A stretch of DNA of 5,728 nt, taken from NCBI GenBank assembly GCA_001766965.1, contig MEKM01000131.1:1534-7261 (forward strand), given 5' to 3'. The position numbers and the translations under genes are program-made. This stretch comes from Acidobacteria bacterium RIFCSPHIGHO2_01_FULL_67_28 (GTDB lineage Bacteria; Acidobacteriota; Terriglobia; Acidiferrales; 2-02-FULL-67-57). Under the pieces are notes generated by a model. It saw only the letters and a list, made by a program, of their open reading frames with translations. It searched no databases and was not told where the DNA came from. This document shows, piece by piece, positions 1-4,469 of this stretch (the stretch's first letter is position 1; the number at the start of each line of letters is the position of its first letter).

Positions 1-35
1 TATCGCACTTAGACGCGGGCCGGTGACCACCGTAC

Positions 36-64
36 TTGCTTTCGGCCGCCCCGCGGGCCACAAT
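36..64 (+). promoter_or_regulatory. Candidate promoter for the PLP enzyme gene
   Basis: A -35-like TTGCTT (36-41) is followed after exactly 17 bases by CACAAT (59-64), which matches four of six bases of the TATAAT consensus and is followed by C. Transcription would start near 71, giving a leader of about 23 bases that contains the GGGGAGGA Shine-Dalgarno (82-89). The same TTGCTT hexamer recurs at 2716. The -10 is weak, so this is a candidate only. The rest of positions 1-93 shows no riboswitch-like structure or gene that I can recognise. Confidence 0.35.
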
Positions 65-93
65 CGTGACTGGCAGCCCACGGGGAGGATGTC

Positions 94-1422
94 ATGAAGG
101 CAGCGACCAAAGAGAAAGAGGCCACCGCGCCCAAGGCTCCGCACAAGAGCGACTACCGCATGCGCTCGCGGATGATCCACGGTACCTTCACCACCAAGCG
201 CTGGGACTACGACCACCACGTCATCCCGCCGCTGTCGAGCTCGACCACCTTCCGCTTGAGCTCGGTCGAGCGCGGCGCCGAGGGCTTCATTGACTTCGGC
301 TCCGAAGAGATCCCGCTGGAGCGCAAGGTCCCCATCTACATCTACGACCGGCTGGACGAGCCCACCCGGGGGATGCTGGAGGAGAACCTGGCGGCAGCCG
401 AGCAGGGCGAGATCTGCGTCACCTTCTCCACCGGCATGGCCGCCATTTCCGCCGCCCTCGGCGTGGTCGTCAGCCAGGGCGACGAGATCCTAGCCCACGA
501 ACAGCTCTACGGCTCCACTTACAGCCTGCTTACCAGCTGGCTCCCCCGCTACGGCATCCACACCCGCTGGTGCGACCTGCGCAAGCCCAAGTCGCTGCGC
601 GACGTCGTCACCCCCAAGAGCCGCGTCGTCTATTTCGAGACGCCCACCAACCCCTCGCTCGAGCTCATCGACATCGCCGCCGTCCGCCACGAAGTGGAGG
701 TCCTCAACAAGACCCGCAAGGAAAAGGACCGGCTGCTCATCATCGTCGACAACACCTTCGCCACGCCCTATTGCCAGCGGCCGCTGACCCTCGGGGCCGA
801 CCTGGTGGCCCACAGCCTGACCAAGAACATCGGCGGCTTCGGCACCGACATGGGCGGAGCCGTCATCGGGCCGCGCTCCTTCTACAATCTGCTGATGGGC
901 TACCGCAAGGACTTCGGCGGCGTGCTCTCACCGAAGAACGCCTGGCCGATTCTCGTCTACGGGCTGCCCACGCTGGGGGCGCGGCTGGCGAACCAGCAGA
1001 AGACGGCGCTCAAGGTGGCGCAGTTCCTGGAGTCGCACCCGAAGGTCGACCGCGTTTTATATCCGGGCCTGGAGAGCTTCCCGCAGAAAGAGCTGGCGCA
1101 CCGGCAGATGGTCGACTACGAGGGCAAGTTCGCCCCCGGCAGCCTGCTTTACTTCATCCTCAAGGACCAGCCCGGCTCGTCGCTGGCCGCCGACCGCCTG
1201 GTGGACTACATCGCCCAACGGGCCTACACCATCACCCTAGCGGTGAGCCTGGGGCAGTTGAAGACGCTCATCGAGAACCCCTACTCGATGACCCACTTCA
1301 ACTTGCCGCCGGAAGAAAAAGAAGCCAGCGGCATCCATCCCGGCGGCATCCGCCTCTCGGTGGGGCTGGAAGACTGGCACGACTTGATTGACGACCTGCG
1401 GGCGGCGCTCGACGCCGTCTAG
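94..1422 (+). CDS. PLP-dependent trans-sulfuration family enzyme (Cys/Met metabolism)
   Basis: This 442-residue protein belongs to the Cys/Met metabolism PLP-dependent family (cystathionine gamma-synthase, cystathionine or methionine lyase, O-acylhomoserine sulfhydrylase). Family landmarks appear in order: Y84-x-R86 of the neighbouring-subunit phosphate site (YDRLDEPT, normally YSR..NPT), STGMAA at 112-117, Y139 in LYGST that stacks on PLP, D219 in VDNTFATP, the Schiff-base lysine K244 in HSLTKNIGG, SLG at 385-387, and the carboxylate-binding R420 in IRLSVGLED. It is cytosolic. It is longer than the usual 380-400 residues because of a basic N-terminal extension and an insert before Y84. The position two after Y139 is S, not the C of methionine gamma-lyase or the G of cystathionine lyases, so the substrate cannot be assigned. 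The ATG has a good Shine-Dalgarno five bases upstream. It stands alone and converges on the PilZ gene. The family call is sure; the specific reaction is not. Confidence 0.95.
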   Translation: MKAATKEKEATAPKAPHKSDYRMRSRMIHGTFTTKRWDYDHHVIPPLSSSTTFRLSSVERGAEGFIDFGSEEIPLERKVPIYIYDRLDEPTRGMLEENLAAAEQGEICVTFSTGMAAISAALGVVVSQGDEILAHEQLYGSTYSLLTSWLPRYGIHTRWCDLRKPKSLRDVVTPKSRVVYFETPTNPSLELIDIAAVRHEVEVLNKTRKEKDRLLIIVDNTFATPYCQRPLTLGADLVAHSLTKNIGGFGTDMGGAVIGPRSFYNLLMGYRKDFGGVLSPKNAWPILVYGLPTLGARLANQQKTALKVAQFLESHPKVDRVLYPGLESFPQKELAHRQMVDYEGKFAPGSLLYFILKDQPGSSLAADRLVDYIAQRAYTITLAVSLGQLKTLIENPYSMTHFNLPPEEKEASGIHPGGIRLSVGLEDWHDLIDDLRAALDAV

Positions 1423-1745
1423 TAGGCCGCCGCGCCCCAGAAGCCCGGCTTGGCGTCGGCGGCCTCCAGGCCGATTTCGTAGCCGCCCGGCACGCGCTCG
1501 CCCACCCGCGCCACACGGAAGACCTGCTGCTCGCCCGAGGCCAGGTTCTCCACCGTCACTTCCGTCCCCGGCTCCAGCTTGATTTGCAGGCGCAGTTGCA
1601 CGCGGGCACCCCGGGCGCTGACGTCCACGGTCGTGGTCTTCTCATCGAAGCGGGTACCGGTCCCGAGCTTCCCGCCCACCAGCACCGGGACGGCCCCCGC
1701 CTGGCGCGCTTCCCGGCGCCGCTCGCCGACAGGCTGCTCCGCCAT
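1419..1745 (-). CDS. Small PilZ-domain protein (putative c-di-GMP receptor)
   Basis: This is a stand-alone 108-residue PilZ domain. The two-part c-di-GMP signature is present: RREAR at residues 10-14 (RxxxR) and DVSARG at 41-46 (D/N-x-S-x-x-G), followed by beta-rich sequence with VENLASGE and ending in PGFWG. Such proteins bind cyclic di-GMP and act as cytosolic adaptors for motility, exopolysaccharide or development; the partner is not visible here. The frame is open upstream to a TTG at 1763, but the ATG at 1745 is preferred because AGGAGA lies eight bases before it. It sits 61 bases downstream of the sigma-like gene on the same strand, and no clear promoter is visible in the gap, so co-transcription is possible. 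Its TAG stop overlaps that of the PLP enzyme in a shared CTAG. Confidence 0.88.
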   Translation of the reverse strand: MAEQPVGERRREARQAGAVPVLVGGKLGTGTRFDEKTTTVDVSARGARVQLRLQIKLEPGTEVTVENLASGEQQVFRVARVGERVPGGYEIGLEAADAKPGFWGAAAY

Positions 1746-1753
1746 GGGGCGTC

Positions 1754-1759
1754 TCTCCT
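1754..1759 (-). promoter_or_regulatory. Shine-Dalgarno that decides the PilZ start
   Basis: On the minus strand AGGAGA lies eight bases before the ATG at 1745. It overlaps the region just downstream of the alternative TTG at 1763, which has no comparable ribosome binding site. This favours the 108-residue form of the PilZ protein. Confidence 0.75.
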
Positions 1760-1806
1760 GCAAGAGGTCCCGCTAGCCTAGCACAAGCCGGACGGCGGGG
1801 CGACGC

Positions 1807-2625
1807 TCACCCGCCCAGCAGCCGCTGCCACCAGGGGAGCTTTTTCGCCCGCGGTTTTTGCCCGGGCAGACCCAGGGCCGCGGCCAGCTCGGCGACCGCG
1901 GCGTCGTCGGCCGGCGGCAGCACGTGGAAGAAATGGGCCACCTCGCGGAACTCGGCGAAGCGGTTCAGGCAGTAGAAGCAGTTCTCGAGGTGGCGCTCCA
2001 CCTCTTCGCGCTCGCGCCAAGTGAGCTGGCCGTCCACGAAGCGGACGTAGGTCTTGTCGGGGACGCAGGCCTCGCCGCGCTGCTTTTCCACGGCGGCGAA
2101 CAAGGCGTCATGGTCGCGCCGCTCGAGGTCGCCGCCCGCCGCCGACCCGAGCTGCGCCGCCAGTTTTTCCCGGGCCTGCGCCACGATGGCCACAATGGTC
2201 TCCGGCTCGAACTGGAGGAAGGCGCTCAACTCCTCGGGCGAATAGCGGTGGAAGATCAGGGTCAGCATCTCGCGCTGCAGCGGCGGGAATTCCTGGAGCA
2301 CCGCCCAGAAGTTCTCCGGCGTGAGCGGAGTTTCGGGCGAGCCGCCGCGGGCCGCCCGCCCCTGGGCGAGCAGAAAGTAGCAGAAGTGAAGCACAAACTC
2401 CTTCTCGTTCGTCCCCGCGAAGCTTCGCCAGAGACGCGCCTGGTCGGCCCGGGCCTCCCGAAAGATCTGTGCGAGCAGGCCGCGCTGCTCCTGCTCGGGG
2501 AAGTAATGCCGCAGGAGCTGCTTGGCCAGCGGAGCGTAGTTCTTGATGAAGTGCCGCCAGGCGGCGGGCTCGTCGGCCCGGCAGGCCTGCTGCATCCGGT
2601 GGAAGCTGAAGACGCCTTCGGTCAT
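1807..2625 (-). CDS. ECF sigma-like protein fused to a zf-HC2 zinc finger
   Basis: This 272-residue protein has three parts. Residues about 12-92 resemble sigma-70 region 2 (helical, with LLAQIFREARADQARLW then FVLHFCYFLLAQGR). Residues about 104-158 resemble region 4: LQEFPPLQREMLTLIF, then an HTH-like SPEELSAFLQFEPETIVAIV ending in AREKL. Residues 187-219 match the anti-sigma zf-HC2 pattern: C187, FVDGQL, then H212-x3-C216-x2-C219. The C terminus is basic and tryptophan-rich (KKLPWWQRLLGG) with no membrane segment. It may be a sigma factor with a built-in redox or zinc-responsive brake, or a degenerate relative that no longer binds DNA. The region-2 core is diverged, so activity is uncertain. 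The ATG has no Shine-Dalgarno but follows a TTG-N17-TAGAAT promoter by about 18 bases. The PilZ gene lies downstream on the same strand. Confidence 0.72.
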   Translation of the reverse strand: MTEGVFSFHRMQQACRADEPAAWRHFIKNYAPLAKQLLRHYFPEQEQRGLLAQIFREARADQARLWRSFAGTNEKEFVLHFCYFLLAQGRAARGGSPETPLTPENFWAVLQEFPPLQREMLTLIFHRYSPEELSAFLQFEPETIVAIVAQAREKLAAQLGSAAGGDLERRDHDALFAAVEKQRGEACVPDKTYVRFVDGQLTWREREEVERHLENCFYCLNRFAEFREVAHFFHVLPPADDAAVAELAAALGLPGQKPRAKKLPWWQRLLGG

Positions 2626-2643
2626 CGCGGTTGAGAGCGCGCG

Positions 2644-2672
2644 ATTCTAGCAACCGGCTCGCCGGCCCACAA
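2644..2672 (-). promoter_or_regulatory. Candidate promoter of the sigma-like gene
   Basis: Read on the minus strand, TTGTGG (2672-2667) is followed by a 17-base spacer and TAGAAT (2649-2644), then C. The -10 matches five of six consensus bases. Transcription would start around 2637, leaving a leader of roughly 12 bases before the ATG at 2625, too short for a normal Shine-Dalgarno, and none is seen. Confidence 0.55.
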
Positions 2673-2704
2673 GCGCGGCGCAGCGAGCGGGTGGAATCTC
2701 GAGT

Positions 2705-2736
2705 CGAGCGGCTCGTTGCTTTCGCGTCGCCGCTCG
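2705..2736. repeat. 8-bp inverted repeat around a -35 element
   Basis: CGAGCGGC (2705-2712) and GCCGCTCG (2729-2736) are perfect inverted copies separated by 16 bases. The -35 hexamer of the following promoter lies between them, and the right arm sits just before the -10. The layout would suit a dimeric regulator, but GC-rich sequence makes chance arms of this length plausible. Confidence 0.35.
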
Positions 2737-2744
2737 GCTAGAAT
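2716..2744 (+). promoter_or_regulatory. Promoter of the small membrane protein gene
   Basis: TTGCTT (2716-2721), a 17-base spacer and TAGAAT (2739-2744), then C. The expected start site, six to eight bases after the -10, falls at about 2751-2752, immediately before the ATG at 2753. The transcript would be leaderless or nearly so. Confidence 0.6.
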
Positions 2745-2752
2745 CACCGCCT

Positions 2753-3049
2753 ATGGTGTTCAAGGTTCTCCTCGTCGTTGTCGGGCTCGCGGTGCTCTAC
2801 GCTCTGGTGCGGTTCCTCCGCGCTGCCTGGCGCTTCAAGCGCCGCTTCGATGAGTTCTCCGTCGAGGCCGGCGAGCGCCTGCTCCGGCACGCCGACCAGG
2901 TGGACTCCACTCTCGAGCGCTGGCACGAGTACGACGAAGCCTACCAGGAAGCGGTGGCCCGCCTGGAGGAGGGCGAGCCCACCCACGAGCACCCGAGCCG
3001 CGGAGTTACCCTCGGCCCCGGCGGCGGCTCCCTGCGCAAACCGAACTGA
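2753..3049 (+). CDS. Small single-pass membrane protein, unknown function
   Basis: This is a 98-residue protein that I do not recognise. Residues about 4-20 form a hydrophobic segment (KVLLVVVGLAVLYALV), directly followed by a basic stretch (RFLRAAWRFKRRF). By the positive-inside rule the C-terminal part should face the cytoplasm with a very short N terminus outside. Residues about 32-75 are charged and probably helical or coiled coil (FDEFSVEAGERLLRHADQVD...YDEAYQEAVARLEEGE). The tail is short, glycine-rich and probably disordered (LGPGGGSLRKPN). The start is the ATG just after a TTG-N17-TAGAAT promoter, with no room for a Shine-Dalgarno. It is divergent from the sigma-like gene, and its stop is six bases from the stop of the convergent zinc-ribbon gene. 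It could be a small scaffold or stress-envelope protein, but nothing in the sequence proves that. Confidence 0.75.
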   Translation: MVFKVLLVVVGLAVLYALVRFLRAAWRFKRRFDEFSVEAGERLLRHADQVDSTLERWHEYDEAYQEAVARLEEGEPTHEHPSRGVTLGPGGGSLRKPN

Positions 3050-3055
3050 TCCGCT

Positions 3056-3220
3056 TCAGCCGTCTTCATCCTGCGCGTCATAGAGCCCGGCTTCCTGCGC
3101 CCGCGTGGTTTTCTCTCGCTCTTCCCAGCAGGCGGCGCAGAACCACAGGCCCTCGATGTTCGGGTCGGGCCGCAGATTCTCCCGGGCGCCGCACTTCTCG
3201 CAACTCGGTTTCTCCGCCAT
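3056..3220 (-). CDS. 54-residue zinc-ribbon protein
   Basis: A short frame on the minus strand runs from the ATG at 3220 to TGA at 3056. It encodes two CxxC knuckles, C7-x2-C10 (CEKCG) and C28-x2-C31 (CAAC), 17 residues apart, with aromatic residues W26, F27 and W32 around the second knuckle and an acidic tail ending DAQDEDG. This is the layout of a small treble-clef or zinc-ribbon protein, likely cytosolic and binding one zinc ion; such proteins often mediate nucleic-acid or protein contacts, but its partner is unknown. Coding is supported by the spaced cysteines and by the exact fit between neighbours: six bases from the stop of the membrane protein gene and 37 bases from the divergent ATG at 3258. 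There is no strong Shine-Dalgarno. A longer frame on the opposite strand through this stretch has no recognisable content. Confidence 0.8.
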   Translation of the reverse strand: MAEKPSCEKCGARENLRPDPNIEGLWFCAACWEEREKTTRAQEAGLYDAQDEDG

Positions 3221-3257
3221 TTGTCCCGCTCAACCAGTACACTATCACGCAGCAGCC
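3221..3257. promoter_or_regulatory. 37-bp divergent promoter region
   Basis: This spacer must serve both the zinc-ribbon gene and the gene starting at 3258. TACACT (3238-3243) is a plausible plus-strand -10, which would give a leader of about eight bases. TAGTGT (3244-3239 on the minus strand) is a plausible minus-strand -10 with a leader of about 12 bases. The two overlap almost completely, so the genes could exclude or co-regulate each other. No good -35 is seen for either. Confidence 0.35.
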
Positions 3258-3611
3258 ATGCCGACGCGCGAAGAAATCCTGGCCACGGAAGCCAAAGTCC
3301 TCCAGGCGATGTGCGCCGGCACCCCGGAGGGCACGGTCTGGGACCAGGGGATGCTCCTGCTCGGCGCCTACCCCTTCCAGGACGTCATCCACCAGCTCAT
3401 TTTCGATACGCTCCAGGAGATCAACACCGACCTCCCCGCCGTCATCCGCCAGCAGCTCGCCGCCCGCCTCACCCGCAAGGGCTTCCCCGCCGTGGATACG
3501 GAAAAGTTCCTTGCCGCGTCGGTCCTCGCCGGAGAGGAAGCCGTCGCCTTGATGAAGAAGCTCCGGGAGTGGAGTCGGGGCGAAGTACGGCCCGACGCCA
3601 CCGTGCGCTGA
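3258..3611 (+). CDS. Conserved-looking helical protein, unknown function
   Basis: This 117-residue, mostly helical soluble protein is not one I recognise. It starts MPTREEILATEAKVLQAM, has a central aromatic and aliphatic stretch (VWDQGMLLLGAYPFQDVIHQ) and amphipathic helices (LPAVIRQQLAARLTRKGF, EEAVALMKKLREW). There is no signal peptide or membrane segment. It has one cysteine (C19), so it is not a metal ribbon like its divergent neighbour. The frame is open upstream to 3105, but that part lies antisense to the zinc-ribbon gene, and the ATG at 3258 follows the presumed promoter closely, so the short form is chosen. No Shine-Dalgarno is visible. A helical-bundle adaptor or regulator is conceivable, but this is not supported by any motif. 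Confidence 0.7.
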   Translation: MPTREEILATEAKVLQAMCAGTPEGTVWDQGMLLLGAYPFQDVIHQLIFDTLQEINTDLPAVIRQQLAARLTRKGFPAVDTEKFLAASVLAGEEAVALMKKLREWSRGEVRPDATVR

Positions 3612-3615
3612 TTCC

Positions 3616-3628
3616 CCAAGAATCTTGG
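3616..3628. repeat. Palindrome over the -35 of the secreted-protein gene
   Basis: CCAAGAATCTTGG is a perfect 6-bp inverted repeat around a central A. It begins five bases after the TGA of the preceding gene, and its right end supplies the first four bases of the candidate -35 TTGGCG (3625-3630). It could be an operator. It has no T-run, so it is not a convincing intrinsic terminator. Confidence 0.4.
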
Positions 3629-3653
3629 CGGGCCACCCGAAAGGGGGTAGAAT
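3625..3653 (+). promoter_or_regulatory. Promoter of the secreted-protein gene
   Basis: TTGGCG (3625-3630), a 17-base spacer and TAGAAT (3648-3653), followed by C: the same arrangement as at 2716-2744 and on the minus strand at 2672-2644. Transcription would start near 3660, leaving a leader of about 19 bases that contains the Shine-Dalgarno. Confidence 0.6.
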
Positions 3654-3666
3654 CATCCAAGAGGCA

Positions 3667-3672
3667 AGGGGG
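3667..3672 (+). promoter_or_regulatory. Shine-Dalgarno that decides the start at 3679
   Basis: AGGGGG ends six bases before the ATG at 3679. The upstream TTG at 3625 in the same frame lies inside the presumed -35 and would put 18 extra residues before a clean signal peptide, so 3679 is the start. Confidence 0.7.
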
Positions 3673-3678
3673 TGGACG

Positions 3679-4353
3679 ATGAGGAAACGGCTCACCCTGA
3701 TAGCTACCTTCGCGGCGGCCCTCGCGGCTGCTTCCCTTCCGCTGAACGCCCAGACGCCCGGCGTGTATGCGCGCGGCCTCCCCAGCAACCAACCCTCGTC
3801 TGTCGGCGCGCAGGGCTGGGTATTCGTACCCGGCTTCGGTCTGCGGCCGGTCATCCGCGAGCAGTTCGGCTGGGGCTTTGACGCCCATCACCATCACGTC
3901 CTCAACCAGCAGCCGGGCCTTTTCGGCGGCTTTTTCGGAAGGCGGTTCTTTGCCGGCGGGTTCTTCCCCTTCGGCAGTTCTGTCTCCAGCTCGACCATCG
4001 TCGTCGTGCCGCAGATCGTGCCCGTGCAGGTTCCCGTCGTAACCCAGGCTGTGCTCACCGGCCCCCAAGGCGACATCATCGTGCCGGTGGGCTTGCCGGA
4101 GAACTGGGGCCAGGTGCGCATCGTCAAGCCGAGCGTCACCGCCGAGCAGCCGCCCCTGCCGCAGCTCACTCTCATCGTCCTGAAGGACGGCGCCATCTAC
4201 GCCGCCGCGGACTACTGGTTGGAGGACGGCCGCATCTTCTTCGTCACCTCTGCCGGCAAGCAGGACGCGGTGGCGGTGCGCGAGCTCGACCTCGAGTTGA
4301 CCACGCGCCTCAACGCCGAGCGCCACGTCCCCTTCATCCTCCGCTCCCGCTAA
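3679..4353 (+). CDS. Secreted or periplasmic protein, unknown function
   Basis: This 224-residue exported protein begins with a typical signal peptide: basic MRKR, a hydrophobic core, and a probable signal peptidase I site after LNAQ (about residue 25). The mature part has distinct zones: an aromatic segment (GWVFVPGFGLRPVI), a run of four histidines at 70-73, a Gly/Phe-rich stretch at about 80-99 (LFGGFFGRRFFAGGFFPFG), a Val/Pro-rich beta segment at 106-123 (IVVVPQIVPVQVPVV), and a C-terminal domain from about 163 to the end (LTLIVLKDGAIY, YWLEDGRIFFVT, LDLELTTRLNAER). That last domain resembles one I associate with acidobacterial exported proteins. There is no lipobox cysteine and no second membrane segment. 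The low-complexity middle may be a flexible or surface-interacting linker; the histidines could bind metal, which is inference. The gene is monocistronic, with its own promoter and the repeat element after it. Confidence 0.85.
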   Translation: MRKRLTLIATFAAALAAASLPLNAQTPGVYARGLPSNQPSSVGAQGWVFVPGFGLRPVIREQFGWGFDAHHHHVLNQQPGLFGGFFGRRFFAGGFFPFGSSVSSSTIVVVPQIVPVQVPVVTQAVLTGPQGDIIVPVGLPENWGQVRIVKPSVTAEQPPLPQLTLIVLKDGAIYAAADYWLEDGRIFFVTSAGKQDAVAVRELDLELTTRLNAERHVPFILRSR

Positions 4354-4368
4354 CCCACCTTTCTGTTT

Positions 4369-4458
4369 GTCATTCCGAGCGAAGCGAGGAATCTGCTTTT
4401 CTGCATTTCGGGCAATGCAGATCCCTCACCGCCAAGGCGTGCAAGGGTTCGGGATGAC
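4369..4458. repeat. 90-bp dispersed-type intergenic repeat with terminal inverted repeats
   Basis: The ends GTCATTCCGA (4369-4378) and TCGGGATGAC (4449-4458) are inverted copies with one mismatch. Inside are CGAGCGAAGCGAGG, a perfect hairpin CTGCATT/AATGCAG (4401-4407 with 4414-4420, loop of six), and a second possible pairing of GAGGAATCTGC (4386-4396) with GCAGATCCCTC (4417-4427, one mismatch). The two pairings share bases and exclude each other. There is no open reading frame. I recognise the left end as a motif scattered between genes in Acidobacteriota and some other phyla; it looks like a non-autonomous mobile or REP-like element. It occupies nearly all of the gap between two convergent genes, which is the usual place for such elements. 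Only one copy is in this window. Confidence 0.7.
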
Positions 4459-4469
4459 GAACGCGCCAA

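Noticed and set aside
1..93. SAM or other sulfur-responsive riboswitch ahead of the PLP enzyme
   Set aside because: The likely leader is only about 23 bases, and I see no conserved riboswitch core or terminator hairpin.
1858..2634. A 258-codon open frame antisense to the sigma/zinc-finger gene
   Set aside because: No motif, no ribosome binding site, and composition typical of a shadow frame. The opposite strand carries sigma-like and zf-HC2 patterns.
3616..3628. Palindrome after the 3258-3611 gene as a terminator
   Set aside because: The loop would be three bases with a 5-bp stem and no U-tract, so an operator or a chance palindrome is likelier.
3469..4326. A 285-codon open frame antisense to the secreted-protein gene, crossing its promoter
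   Set aside because: It lies opposite a gene with a clear signal peptide, promoter and Shine-Dalgarno, and its product is Arg/Asp/Gly-rich low-information sequence.
4401..4420. Hairpin CTGCATT-AATGCAG as an intrinsic terminator
   Set aside because: Neither strand has a T-run after the stem. It is better explained as internal structure of the repeat element.
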